Origin: a virus
Reading direction: 5' to 3' (one strand)
DNA length: 31,118 bases
Virus record (IMG/VR): IMGVR_UViG_3300042402_004207
Location: 1-31,118 of that record
A program made the position numbers and the translations under genes. The notes below the pieces were generated by a model. That model did not search any database and had not been told where the DNA came from. It worked only from the letters and a program-made list of their open reading frames with translations. This document shows, one piece after another, positions 1 to 8,989 of the stretch (position 1 is its first letter; each line of letters begins with the position of its first letter).

Positions 1-1
1 T

Positions 2-3000
2 CCCAGCATGGCGGGCCTCGGCTTCGCGAGCGGCGGCACCCCGGTGCCGGGCGCGAACCCGGAGGTGGACGAGATGCTGCGCGGGCTCGCGCCGCGCCGT
101 GGCTTTGCGGACGGCGGCGAAGCCGCGTTGATGCGCAAGCTGTACCCGTGGGGCGCAGCTGGGGGCCTCGGCGGGGGTACCCCCGGCGCGGGGGGTGCGT
201 GGTCTCCGGGGCTCACGGTCAAGCCGCAGGCACCCCTTGGATCAGGGGCGCAGCTCAAGGCACCCGCTCCGCAACCCACAGGCTTGTCGCAGACCATCAA
301 TGCGGTGGAGCGCGGCCTTGGTGCTGCAGAGAACGCTGAGAAACTCGCAAAGTCGGGCAAGAAGGCCTACGACTGGATGAAGGATCAATTTAAAGACCCG
401 GCGGCAAGTATGGAAGCCCTCGCGACCAGCACGCGAACGGATCAGGCGGCGACTGGCGAAGCGCGCGGCGGCCGTATTGGCTATGACGACGGTGGTGCGA
501 TTGACGAATCGCCCGCGATCCCCGGCGGCGGCGACGACACGGTCCTCGGCCAGCTTACAAAGAAGCAGATAACACCCGCCAAATTGCCCACTCGTGATCT
601 TTCTGGCGGCGCCGGTGGTGGCGGTGGCGGGAGTGCAATGGGCGCTATCGGAGCTGGCCTCGGGGCTGCAAATTCAGCTGTCAATATTGCCAGTTCACTT
701 TCAAAAATGTTTGCCGCGCACGGCGGCCGCATCGGCTACGATGAGGGCGGCGAAGTGGCTGACGCTGTCGCAACGCCGCCCGATTTGCCTGTGCATAAAC
801 TCGACACGAGTGACAGCGCAGGCGGCGGTAAAAAAGATACCACTGCAAAAGATGCTCTTGGTCTTGCGGGAACTTTTGCCAATTTCATCCCCGGAGTTGG
901 GCCCGCAATTGGCGCGGGTTTGAAAGTCGCGTCGATGTTCGCAAAGGACGGCGGCCGCATCGGCTACGCCGAAGGCGGCGGGCAGACGTTTGTCGACCGG
1001 CTCATGCCGGCGGCGTTGAAGGCTTCCGAGAAGACGGGGGTTCACCCCCACTTGATCTTGGCGCAGGCGGCGCTTGAGTCAGGGTGGGGTAAGCACGCCC
1101 CCGGCAACAACTACTTCGGCATCAAGGGACCCGGACAGGTTCTGGATACCAAGGAACAGGGTGCAACGGGCCTCTACAATACCCGCGACAGTTTCCGTAA
1201 GTACGAGTCCCCCGAGCATAGCGTCGATGACTACGCCAACTTCATCATGTCCAATTCACGCTACCGTCCCGTTCGCGAGGCGCGGACGCTTGATGAGCAG
1301 ATCGAAGCCATGGGGCGCAGCGGCTACGCGACGGATCGGGACTACACCGCCAAACTTCGCGGCATCGCAAACAGTCTGAGCGGAAACGCAACGCCGTTCA
1401 CGCCGAGTGAGCGCGGGCGCTCCGAGGCGCCGCGCAGCGCGGGCCTCGCGCCGCTGATCACCGACGTTGAAGACTTGAACGAGGCTCCGCCACCTGTTGA
1501 GCCGAACGACGACTTTGAGATGTTCAACAACTTCGAGATGCCTGTACGGTTTGCAACGGGCGGCCTCGTGCCCCGTCGCGGTTATCAGACCGGAGGCGGT
1601 TATCTACCTCGACGTGATTATCAGACCGCGAGTGAAGAGGGGGTGCCGTCGGGTGCCTCTGAAGAAGACTTGCAGCGCGAGCTTCAGCGCGGCCTTCGCG
1701 AGGAACCGTTCGCGCGTTCCACGGGTCTTGGCGGACTGAACCTGCCGCAGCACCAGCTCCCCGCGCTCGGCACCGAGGGCTCGCCGACCAGCATTTCTAT
1801 TCCTCCGAGAAGCGTTCCTCCCGCAGAGCGCACACGCGATGACCGCGATCTTAGCGGCTACAACCCGCCGGGTTCAGCGCCTGCCGTCGCGCCTCCGCTC
1901 GCCTCTCGCAACGTGGCCACGGTCGGCGGCAACAACCCGCCCGCCGTTACGCCCGTCGTAGCAGGGGGCCCCAGCACGGCACCGCAGGCGCAGACCGCTG
2001 CGGGATTGGCACCGCCTGTGGGTGCGCCGGGGGGCTCCTCAAAGCCGCCGGAAGATCGTGATTTCTTCGACCGTGCGGGTGACTGGGCGGGTCGCAACCA
2101 GAACTGGCTGCTCCCGGCCGTCAGCGGCATCGGCAAGATGCTCGCGTCGCCGTCGCCGTACCTCGGCGTCGCCATCGGTCAGGGCCTCGCCGAAGGCGCG
2201 CAGACGGGCTTGGGTGCCAGCTTCAAGCAGCAGAGCCTCGACACCCAGCAGCAGTCCACCGACGCGTCCACGATGGCGCAGCTTCAACGCGCCTACGAGT
2301 ACATGCAGCGCATGGCCGACGTCGAACGCGCGAACAACAACGGGCAAGTCTCGGCGGCGACTGCGAGCAATCTCGCGGCCATCCAGAAGCAGATCATGGC
2401 GTTCGCAGGCTTGGGCTCGCCGCGTAGTGCGGGGCGCAGGTCACAGGAGGAGCCGCAGGGCGCGCCGCAGGGCGCGCCGCAGGACACAATTCCCGGCGAC
2501 CAGACGCGCGTCGGCACCCCGGTGTCCGGCGGTAACGCGCCCCCGACGGGAACCGGCGCCGCGCCGGCCTTCCCCAACACACCGCGCACGCCAATCGCTG
2601 CCGACTACACGACCACCGAGAGCGGCGTCCCGGTCGACAAGATGAACAACCCGGCGTACCTGCGCTCTATCGCGGCGACTATGTCGACGCCCGAGGAGCG
2701 CAATCGCTACCTCGAAATGGCGAGGGTCATTGAAACTACTGGCGTAGTCACTGACATCAACGGTGCCCGAGGTATCGCCAAGGGATGGCCCGAGATGCAG
2801 CGCCAGCAGCAGGCGGTCGTCAGCAATCAAGAATGGCAGCGAAAAGAGGCTGATGCGTCGAACGAGCGTCAGACGATTATTCGTTCCTACGGATTGCTCG
2901 AAAAGGCGCTGCAACAGGTCGACACCAATCCCGCCGCCGTGGTTACGTCGAACATCAAGGAAGGCGCACGCGCTCTTGGGTTTGTGGTGCCCGACGGCAT

Positions 3001-3499
3001 GTCATCGGCGGCTGCCGTGCAGGAAATCACCAAGCAGGTGGCGGCGCGCGCCGCGCAGGCCGGGTCCGACCGCGCGCGGGGGATGCTGCAAGACGGCAGT
3101 ATCGAGGCGATCAAGAACCCGGAGGCCAACAAGCAGATCTTGGCGCAGCTCTACGCGGACATCGACGCTGCCGAGAGTCGCTACAAGTACATCGACGATA
3201 AGATCAATACCACTCCGACGGGCAACTTTTCGACATGGCAGCAGGAATGGAATAGGGCCAACCCGCCGAACAAGTTCCAAGACGAAGCCTACAACCGTCT
3301 CGGCGTGATCGGTGCGACACCGCTTGACGACGCGGGCGTCCCTGACCCGACGCGCATGAAGGTCGGCGCATTCTATGTCCTGAAGCCTGACGAGTACTGG
3401 CGCACAATGAAGGGCACCGTGCCCCGCGACAGCATTCGCGGCAACGTGCGCGTGAAGGTCGTCGAACAGAACGGCCAGAAGGGCTTTATAGTCCAATGA
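2..3499 (+). CDS. Virion-associated protein with glucosaminidase (peptidoglycan hydrolase) domain; 5' end probably cut
   Basis: The frame is open from the left edge. The first ATG is at 8 with no visible ribosome site, and the protein begins inside a Gly-rich motif, so the gene may start upstream; numbering here is from that ATG (1163 residues). Residues about 327-459 look like a FlgJ/LytG-type glucosaminidase: the ALESGWG segment holds the likely catalytic Glu357, followed by NNYFGIKG. This would cut cell-wall glycan during DNA entry. Before it are three copies of GGRIGY-x2-GG at residues 154-163, 239-248 and 315-324; the last two follow Gly/Ala-rich helix segments that could insert in membrane. 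The remainder is Pro/Gly-rich linker and a helical C-terminal part. The enzyme domain is clear. The role as internal virion or ejection protein is inferred from size and neighbours. It overlaps the next gene by ATGA. Confidence 0.85.
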   Translation, partial: PSMAGLGFASGGTPVPGANPEVDEMLRGLAPRRGFADGGEAALMRKLYPWGAAGGLGGGTPGAGGAWSPGLTVKPQAPLGSGAQLKAPAPQPTGLSQTINAVERGLGAAENAEKLAKSGKKAYDWMKDQFKDPAASMEALATSTRTDQAATGEARGGRIGYDDGGAIDESPAIPGGGDDTVLGQLTKKQITPAKLPTRDLSGGAGGGGGGSAMGAIGAGLGAANSAVNIASSLSKMFAAHGGRIGYDEGGEVADAVATPPDLPVHKLDTSDSAGGGKKDTTAKDALGLAGTFANFIPGVGPAIGAGLKVASMFAKDGGRIGYAEGGGQTFVDRLMPAALKASEKTGVHPHLILAQAALESGWGKHAPGNNYFGIKGPGQVLDTKEQGATGLYNTRDSFRKYESPEHSVDDYANFIMSNSRYRPVREARTLDEQIEAMGRSGYATDRDYTAKLRGIANSLSGNATPFTPSERGRSEAPRSAGLAPLITDVEDLNEAPPPVEPNDDFEMFNNFEMPVRFATGGLVPRRGYQTGGGYLPRRDYQTASEEGVPSGASEEDLQRELQRGLREEPFARSTGLGGLNLPQHQLPALGTEGSPTSISIPPRSVPPAERTRDDRDLSGYNPPGSAPAVAPPLASRNVATVGGNNPPAVTPVVAGGPSTAPQAQTAAGLAPPVGAPGGSSKPPEDRDFFDRAGDWAGRNQNWLLPAVSGIGKMLASPSPYLGVAIGQGLAEGAQTGLGASFKQQSLDTQQQSTDASTMAQLQRAYEYMQRMADVERANNNGQVSAATASNLAAIQKQIMAFAGLGSPRSAGRRSQEEPQGAPQGAPQDTIPGDQTRVGTPVSGGNAPPTGTGAAPAFPNTPRTPIAADYTTTESGVPVDKMNNPAYLRSIAATMSTPEERNRYLEMARVIETTGVVTDINGARGIAKGWPEMQRQQQAVVSNQEWQRKEADASNERQTIIRSYGLLEKALQQVDTNPAAVVTSNIKEGARALGFVVPDGMSSAAAVQEITKQVAARAAQAGSDRARGMLQDGSIEAIKNPEANKQILAQLYADIDAAESRYKYIDDKINTTPTGNFSTWQQEWNRANPPNKFQDEAYNRLGVIGATPLDDAGVPDPTRMKVGAFYVLKPDEYWRTMKGTVPRDSIRGNVRVKVVEQNGQKGFIVQ

Positions 3500-6414
3500 G
3501 CGGCGACAACCTTCCGAAGCCCGGCACCTTCATCCCTCTGGGCGACGGGCGCGCAAGCGGCATGCCCGCCCCCGGCACGTTCATCCCTTTCGACAGGAAG
3601 CCGCCGCCTGAAGCGGCGCCCCCCGAAGACCCCGGCTTCCTGTCGAACAGTCCCGACGACAGCTGGCTGTCGTCGGCCGCGAAGGGCACCGGCACCGTAC
3701 TCGGCAAAGCCGTAGCGGCAGTGCCCGGCCTGCCGGGCGACATCGCGGGGCTCCTCGACTACGCCACGACCGGCGTGCAGAGCTACATTCAGGACAAGCC
3801 GCACGCGGAACTGATGAAGCAGCGCGCCGAGGATATCGCGAAGAAGAAAGCCGAAGGCCAGTGGCAGTTCCCGACGTCGGAGGAGCTGTACCGTAAAGGC
3901 GCCAACGCGGTCGGGGCCGGCGAGTACAAGGCCACTTCGGTACCCGGCAAGTACATGATGATCGGCGGCGAAGGCGCCGCGAGCATGCTGATGCCCTTCG
4001 GCGTGGCGGGTAAGGGCGTCAAGGCGGCCCGCGAAGCGTTAACAGCAGGCAAGGGCGCGGGCGCGGCGACGCGGGCAGGCATCGGCGCGACGCTGCCGGG
4101 GGTGGGTGTGGGCGCCGGGGTGACTGCCGGGGCGCACGCGGTCGGAGAGATGACCGAAAGCCCCGGCGCGGCGCTGGCGTTCGGCCTCGGTGCGCCTCTG
4201 GCAGGCGGCGTCGTCAAGGGCGGCTACAACGCCCTGCGCAACCCGGTGCGGGGCGCGCGCGAGCGGTTCATCGACAGCATCAGCGGCGTCGTCGACCCGG
4301 CCAACCCGAACGCCCCCGGCGACAAGCGCCCGGTGATCGCGAGCATTCTTGCCGGCGGCGAAGACGTTGCGCAGACGGGAGCCCCGCGCACGACGGCGCA
4401 GGCGTACCCCGACAACGGGCTGTCGTCCGAGCAGATCCGGCTACTGCAGACATCGCAGGCGACGGACGCCGCCAAGATGCGGATGATGAACGTACAGGAG
4501 CGCCAGCGGCGGGCCAATCAGGGCCAGCTCGAAACGCTCGCACCGGACACCGCCGAACCGTTGGCGCTGCCGCGCGCGGCGCAGGTCGCCCAGCAACAGC
4601 TCGATGATGACGTGCGGCGCCTGACGGCGGCCCTCGACACCGAACGTGACCCCGTGCGCGCGGGTGAGTTGCAGCAGCAGATTGCAAAGGCCGAGAGCCG
4701 GGCGCTCGACGGGCGTGTGAGCGCGCTTTACAACAGCGTCGACCGTGACGGTGTCGCGCAGGTGCCGATGGACAACACCAAGCAGCTCGCGGAACAGCTG
4801 CTGGACAGCCACAAGCCGCTGTACGGTGAGATGGACAAGGGCCTGAAGGGTTGGCTGGAGCGTATTGCCGGCCGCGGTAAAGACGCCGATGGCAATCCCA
4901 ATCCGGGGCTCGGTGAGCGCCTGTCGTATCAGGACGCTGTCGAACTCGACAAGGCAATCGAGAATATGCGCCGGGAAGCGGCGGTTAGCGGCTCGGGTAC
5001 GGCTAGGCAATACGGCCAGCTCAAGAGCGCGATCATGGACGACCTGCCCAACGTACAGCTCCCGCCGACGGCGGCATCCGCGGGGCAAACGCCTGCCGAG
5101 ACTTTGCGCGCGGCCAAGGATCTCTACATTGAGAGCAAAAGACGTTTTGAAAACGCTTACGTCGAAGGCGGGCTCAAGACGACAAAGCCTTACGGCGATT
5201 TCATCATGCAGCCCGAGAAAGTCGCCAAGCAGGTGTTTCAGCCGGGCGACGGCGGCGGCCGCGCAGTTACCGCGTGGCTGGCGGCCGCAGGGCCGCAGGG
5301 CGTTCAGCAGGCGCAGGACATCGCGCTCGCCCGGCTGCACGAGATGCGCCGCGGCCCCGGCGGCGTCATACAGCCGATCTCGCAGGACATGTTGGACCGC
5401 TGGCGCAATCAGTACCGCAGCGCGCTCGGGGCTATCGACACCGCCGCTCCGGGCTTCTCGACGCAGTTCGACAACGCCGCCGCGGCGCAGAGCCGCCTGA
5501 ACGCCTTCACCGAGAGCCGCGCGGCACAATTCCTCGGCGTGCAGGACCGCGACCAGATGTACGGCATGGTCGGCCGCATCCTCGACCGACCCGACGGCGC
5601 GGCGCAGCTCCGCGAGGTGCTGTCGCAATTCCCGCCGACCGAGCGGCAGGTGATCATGGAGGGCGTCCAGCGCGCGGGCTCCCAATACATCGTTCGGCAG
5701 TTTATTTCGCCGAAGAGCGGCGACATTCAGGGCGCGCAGTTCGCGAAGTACGTCACCCGGCACGAGGGAGCGCTACGCGAGCTGTTCGGGCCCAACTACC
5801 AGCGTCTGGAGAACATCGCCAACGAGCTGGCGCGTCACGAGAACGTGCAGAAGGCGGGCATGACGCACGGCTCGTCAACCGGCTTCAACACCCGCGATGA
5901 GCTGAAACAGAAAGCTTCGCAAGATGTCAGCGTTCCCGAGGCAGTGATGTCGACCGGCATCATGCAGCCGGTGTTGGGTACGGTTCCCGCCGCGGCCGTC
6001 ACTGGCGCGATGGGGCTTCGCAACCTTTGGCACCGGCTTGAGAAAGGCCGCCAGAGCACGATCAACGATATCATCACCGACGCCGTCTTCGACCCCGCGG
6101 CAGCGCGGCGCCTCCTTCAGGGGAGATACAAACTTGCGGGGACCCCCGGGCCTGCCATCGCCCCACGCGCCGCCATTCGAGGCGCGCAAGAGGGTATGAG
6201 CGAGATCGAAGAGCGAGAGAACCTGCGCCGGCGCGAAGGCCGCAAGGCCGGCGGCCGGATCGGCGGGGTCGACCACGGTGCCATCGCGATGTCGCTGATC
6301 CGCGCCGCAGAGAAGGCCAAGAAGGGCCACAACACGACGACGCAACCGCTCCTTGAGCAGCCTGATGAAGCCATCACCAAGGCGCTCGCCATCGCCGACG
6401 AGGCCCTGAAATGA
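3496..6414 (+). CDS. Large internal virion / DNA-ejection-type protein (972 aa)
   Basis: No enzyme motif is recognised. The N-terminus carries two copies of a PGTFIP motif (about residues 9-14 and 26-31). Residues about 150-240 are rich in Gly and Ala with several hydrophobic stretches, consistent with membrane-active helices. Most of the rest, about 300-870, is charged, Gln/Ala-rich and probably helical. A GGRIGG motif near residue 918 echoes the GGRIGY repeats of the upstream protein. Its start codon overlaps the upstream stop (ATGA) and its own stop overlaps the next start (ATGA), so the three genes are coupled. Size, composition and position before the tail fibre suggest a particle protein ejected with DNA. 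That is inference; a minor tail protein is the alternative. Confidence 0.7.
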   Translation: MSGDNLPKPGTFIPLGDGRASGMPAPGTFIPFDRKPPPEAAPPEDPGFLSNSPDDSWLSSAAKGTGTVLGKAVAAVPGLPGDIAGLLDYATTGVQSYIQDKPHAELMKQRAEDIAKKKAEGQWQFPTSEELYRKGANAVGAGEYKATSVPGKYMMIGGEGAASMLMPFGVAGKGVKAAREALTAGKGAGAATRAGIGATLPGVGVGAGVTAGAHAVGEMTESPGAALAFGLGAPLAGGVVKGGYNALRNPVRGARERFIDSISGVVDPANPNAPGDKRPVIASILAGGEDVAQTGAPRTTAQAYPDNGLSSEQIRLLQTSQATDAAKMRMMNVQERQRRANQGQLETLAPDTAEPLALPRAAQVAQQQLDDDVRRLTAALDTERDPVRAGELQQQIAKAESRALDGRVSALYNSVDRDGVAQVPMDNTKQLAEQLLDSHKPLYGEMDKGLKGWLERIAGRGKDADGNPNPGLGERLSYQDAVELDKAIENMRREAAVSGSGTARQYGQLKSAIMDDLPNVQLPPTAASAGQTPAETLRAAKDLYIESKRRFENAYVEGGLKTTKPYGDFIMQPEKVAKQVFQPGDGGGRAVTAWLAAAGPQGVQQAQDIALARLHEMRRGPGGVIQPISQDMLDRWRNQYRSALGAIDTAAPGFSTQFDNAAAAQSRLNAFTESRAAQFLGVQDRDQMYGMVGRILDRPDGAAQLREVLSQFPPTERQVIMEGVQRAGSQYIVRQFISPKSGDIQGAQFAKYVTRHEGALRELFGPNYQRLENIANELARHENVQKAGMTHGSSTGFNTRDELKQKASQDVSVPEAVMSTGIMQPVLGTVPAAAVTGAMGLRNLWHRLEKGRQSTINDIITDAVFDPAAARRLLQGRYKLAGTPGPAIAPRAAIRGAQEGMSEIEERENLRRREGRKAGGRIGGVDHGAIAMSLIRAAEKAKKGHNTTTQPLLEQPDEAITKALAIADEALK

Positions 6415-7901
6415 CGACACCCAACAAGGTACTCGACCAGCCCGCCTACAACTCCAACGTCAACACGTGGGGCACGGGGCCGCTCAACACCAACTTCGGC
6501 TACATCGACCTCGCGCTGGGCGGCAGCACGCTGCTGAACGCTACCGGCTTGGGCGGCACGACCGTCGCCCTGTCGGCGGCGCAGTGCATCCCCCTCACGC
6601 TGTCGATCTCGGGCACACCCGGCGGCATCGTCACGTACACAGTGCCTGCGGCGACCGGCGGCCAGTGGATCGTGCGCAACGGCACAACGGGCGGCTACGC
6701 CGTGCGCGTGCAGTCGGCCTCGGGCGGCACCTACGTCACGATCAACGCAGGCGACAACGTGCAGGTCTCCTGCGACGGTACGGCGACCGGCATGGTGCGC
6801 AACGACACGACGGCCTCGGCAGGTGGCGCCACGACGCAGGTCCAGTACAACAACGCGGGCGTGCTGGCGGGCAGCGCCAACATGACTTTCAACGGTACCG
6901 TGCTCACGGCGCACACGCTCGATGCGTCTACGGGTGGCGTGGTGTTCCCCGACAACACGACGCAGACGACGGCGGCGGTCACTGCGCCAGCGGGATCCGA
7001 CACGCAAGTCCAGTTCAACGACGGTGGCGCGTTCGCCGGCGACGCCGGACTGGTGTTCAACAAGACGACGAACGCCCTCACGACCACTGGCCTGCTGACG
7101 GCCGCCGGCGCCACGCTCAGCAGCACGCTCACCATGACGGCCGCCGCGGTCAACGGTGCCGTGCGGGTCGACGTGGCCTCGGCCACGACCTGTGCCATCG
7201 GCGCGGCGGCCTCGAACTATGTCCGCATCACCGGGACAGCGACGATCACGGGGCTGGGCACGGTCGCCTCGGGTACCTATCGCGACGTCGTCTTCGATGG
7301 TGCCCTGACGCTCACGTACAACGCGACGTCTCTCATCCTGCCCGGGCTTGCGAACATCATCACGGCAGCGGGCGACACGGCGGGCTTCGTCTCGGACGGG
7401 GCCGGCAACTGGAAGTGCCTCTGGTACACCCGCGCCAGTGGCGCGTCCGTGACAGGCGCTGTCCTGCAGAGGGTCAGCAGCGTGACCGGCGCCTACTCGG
7501 CGAACGCCGCTACCATCCCGGTCGACAACACCACGCCGCAGAACACCGAGGGCACGGAATTGCTCAGTCTGGCGATCACCCCGAAGAGCGCCACCAGCAA
7601 GCTCGTAGTGAACGTGACGACGGTGCTGGGCTGCACCACTTCCATCGACACCGGCGCCGTGGCGCTGTTTCAGGATAGCGGCGCGAACGCCATCGCGGCG
7701 AACCCCTGCAGCCTGTCGGGGTTCGCGATGCCCATCACCCTTCAGTACGAAGTCGTGAGCGGCTCGACGACGGCGCGCACTTTCAAGGTTCGTGCCGGTT
7801 GCAACACCAACACCCTCCTGTTCAACGGGGTCAACACCGTCGGCGCGATCATGAACGGCCTGTGCCAGTCGTTCATCAGCATCACCGAGATCGCGGCCTA
7901 A
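6411..7901 (+). CDS. Tail fibre / receptor-binding-type protein (496 aa)
   Basis: The N-terminus (NKVLDQPAYNSNVNTWGTG, then LNTNFGYIDLALGG) is a type found on tail-fibre proteins of several phages and is probably the virion-attachment part. The middle has beta-rich repeats typical of trimeric fibres: TTQVQYNNAGVLAG near residue 142, FPDNTTQTTAAV near 180, and TQVQFNDGGAFAG near 199. The C-terminal ~130 residues (from about 365) form a distinct Ser/Thr-rich domain likely to contact the receptor. Low charge and many Thr, Gly, Ala and Asn residues fit a fibrous shaft. The start is coupled to the upstream gene (ATGA). No terminator is visible after the stop; a decayed gene copy begins three bases later on the other strand. 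The fibre assignment is family-based; the receptor cannot be inferred. Confidence 0.8.
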   Translation: MTTPNKVLDQPAYNSNVNTWGTGPLNTNFGYIDLALGGSTLLNATGLGGTTVALSAAQCIPLTLSISGTPGGIVTYTVPAATGGQWIVRNGTTGGYAVRVQSASGGTYVTINAGDNVQVSCDGTATGMVRNDTTASAGGATTQVQYNNAGVLAGSANMTFNGTVLTAHTLDASTGGVVFPDNTTQTTAAVTAPAGSDTQVQFNDGGAFAGDAGLVFNKTTNALTTTGLLTAAGATLSSTLTMTAAAVNGAVRVDVASATTCAIGAAASNYVRITGTATITGLGTVASGTYRDVVFDGALTLTYNATSLILPGLANIITAAGDTAGFVSDGAGNWKCLWYTRASGASVTGAVLQRVSSVTGAYSANAATIPVDNTTPQNTEGTELLSLAITPKSATSKLVVNVTTVLGCTTSIDTGAVALFQDSGANAIAANPCSLSGFAMPITLQYEVVSGSTTARTFKVRAGCNTNTLLFNGVNTVGAIMNGLCQSFISITEIAA

Positions 7902-7904
7902 GAT

Positions 7905-8022
7905 CTGACGTGCCACTTGGATGGGTTGCGGATGTACTGCCTCGTTCACCCCTTGTACTTGTACTCGTCGATGCGGCTGGTCTCCGACACCGGCATCGAG
8001 ACGACGAGCCCGGTGTACATGC
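7905..8022 (-). pseudogene. Decayed copy of the 3' end of the small gene at 8403-8639
   Basis: The 117 bases at 7905-8021 match 8419-8535 without gaps at roughly 85% identity by eye. Read on the minus strand it encodes GLVVSMPVS, then SRIDEYKYKG and TRQYIRNPSKWHVR, matching the downstream gene. The Trp codon TGG of the intact gene is TGA here (7946-7948), so the frame is broken. The 5' third of the gene is missing. A protein ending at that TGA could in principle be made, but no ribosome site is visible. The fragment sits between the tail-fibre stop codon and a plus-strand small gene. Confidence 0.75.
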
Positions 8023-8098
8023 GCGTCACTGAGTCTAACGGCGCAATTTCCTAGCGCAGGAAAACATCGTCGAGATATGCGTAGAGGGGAATGCACTC

Positions 8099-8422
8099 GT
8101 GCCGAACAACCCAGATACCCTTAGCGGGGATCCCTTGAAGGCAACTGTCGAGATGTTCAATACCCCGGCATTTCAAGCCCTCTTCCGCGTAACCGCGACG
8201 ATCCTGCTGCTGTTCATCAGCGTCGTGACGTACATCGCCGTCCAGACGCTCGGGAACATCAAGGAACTCACCAACTCGATCAACACCCTCAACCTCAAGA
8301 TCACAGAGGTCATCGGGGAGGGGCGCGTGACGTCCACCACCATCCTCAATCACGACAGGCGGATCACGGGACTAGAGCAGTGGCGCGTTACCCTGCCGCC
8401 GGCTAGGCGGGAGGCACCCTGA
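8099..8422 (+). CDS. Small single-TM protein with coiled coil; holin or lysis-accessory candidate (107 aa)
   Basis: The start is GTG at 8099, chosen because GAGGGGA (about 8084-8090) lies upstream. Residues about 27-47 are a strong hydrophobic segment (VTATILLLFISVVTYIAV), followed by a heptad-like polar helix (about residues 50-70) and a charged tail. One TM plus a short coiled coil is the layout of several phage lysis or signalling proteins (holin, XhlA-like or spanin-like). No family signature is certain. It stands alone on the plus strand after the tail-fibre gene, which suits a lysis role. The 3' end overlaps the convergent minus-strand gene by 20 bases. Confidence 0.6.
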   Translation: MPNNPDTLSGDPLKATVEMFNTPAFQALFRVTATILLLFISVVTYIAVQTLGNIKELTNSINTLNLKITEVIGEGRVTSTTILNHDRRITGLEQWRVTLPPARREAP

Positions 8423-8639
8423 CGTGCCACTTGGAGGGGTTGCGGATGTACTGCCTCGTCCAGCCCTTGTATTTATATTCGTCGATGCGGGCACCCTTCG
8501 ACACGGGCATCGAGACGACGAGGCCGCCGGGCATGTGGAAGCGGACGATGTGGTGGTTCTGACCGTCGGCCCACTCGACCCTGAGAGCGCCCTCGCTGAA
8601 GGCCGTTTGTTCAATCGCCCGTCGGCTCTTCGAGTTCAT
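8403..8639 (-). CDS. Small conserved-type phage protein of unknown function (78 aa)
   Basis: I do not recognise the family. The protein is basic, with a likely small beta fold: ALRVEWADGQNHHIVRFHMPGG followed by SMPVSKGARIDEYKYKGW. The start overlaps the end of the upstream gene by 29 bases. It is the last gene of the minus-strand block and ends inside the convergent plus-strand gene. A partial, broken copy of its 3' half lies at 7905-8022, on the other side of that plus-strand gene. Confidence 0.6.
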   Translation of the reverse strand: MNSKSRRAIEQTAFSEGALRVEWADGQNHHIVRFHMPGGLVVSMPVSKGARIDEYKYKGWTRQYIRNPSKWHVRVPPA

Positions 8640-8808
8640 CTGCTGTCACCCTATACCATAAACCACAAGCGAGAAGCCTGACACGCTCGTGCGGGCTCTG
8701 CAAGAGCCTCGTGATCAGGACCGTGGCGTTGGCCGTCCAGAGGCGCCCCTGCTGGACGTGCCGGCACAGCGCCCAGTAGAGGGCGCTGTGCTGTTCCAGT
8801 TCACTCAT
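8611..8808 (-). CDS. Hypothetical small helical protein (65 aa)
   Basis: No family is recognised. The sequence is mostly helical (LYWALCRHVQQGRLWTANATVLITRLLQ) with no signal peptide or clear motif. Its ATG lies within ATGAGTGA at the end of the upstream HTH gene (8801-8808), which is good evidence for translational coupling. It overlaps the next gene by 29 bases. Confidence 0.55.
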   Translation of the reverse strand: MSELEQHSALYWALCRHVQQGRLWTANATVLITRLLQSPHERVRLLACGLWYRVTADELEEPTGD

Positions 8809-8989
8809 CGACCTTCTCCTCCGGTAGATGCGCCCACTTCACGCGCCTGCGAATACGGTTCACCTGTCCTTGCGACAGCCCGTAGTCAAAGGCGATCTGC
8901 TTCTCGCCGCGAGTGTCGCGGCGGATCGCATACACGTCCTCCTCGGTGATCTTCGCCGAGGGGTTCTCCTCACCCTTCCTCGCCGGCAT
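8801..8989 (-). CDS. Stand-alone HTH DNA-binding protein (62 aa)
   Basis: The ATG at 8989 is preferred over an upstream TTG (9010) because GGGGAG precedes it and overlap with the upstream gene is shorter. GEENPSAKITEEDVYAIRR, then IAFDYGLSQGQVNRIRRRVKW, is the HTH type often attached to phage HNH endonucleases, but no nuclease domain is present here. The same repeat type occurs four more times in the two proteins at 24702-25651. Its likely job is DNA binding; the target is unknown. Confidence 0.7.
   Translation of the reverse strand: MPARKGEENPSAKITEEDVYAIRRDTRGEKQIAFDYGLSQGQVNRIRRRVKWAHLPEEKVDE

Noticed and set aside
467-979. Three spaced near-identical DNA stretches that might look like an array
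   Set aside because: They are short, irregularly spaced (255 and 228 bp) and lie in a continuous reading frame as protein repeats, so this is not a CRISPR array.
4441-5763. 440-codon antisense frame under the 972-aa gene
   Set aside because: It is Arg/Leu/Val-rich, has no ribosome site, and the sense strand is a continuous coupled gene.
7946-7948. TGA at a conserved Trp position, possible recoding of TGA as Trp
   Set aside because: TGA is used as an ordinary stop in many genes here, including in coupled ATGA overlaps; decay of a duplicate is simpler.
8047-8063. TTTCCT / AGGAAA hairpin as terminator of the virion operon
   Set aside because: The stem is only 6 bp and AT-rich with a poor T-tract; not enough support.
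6117-8096. 659-codon minus frame across the virion genes
   Set aside because: It runs antisense across the end of one coupled virion gene, all of the tail-fibre gene and beyond; composition is Arg/His/Val-rich and no ribosome site is seen.
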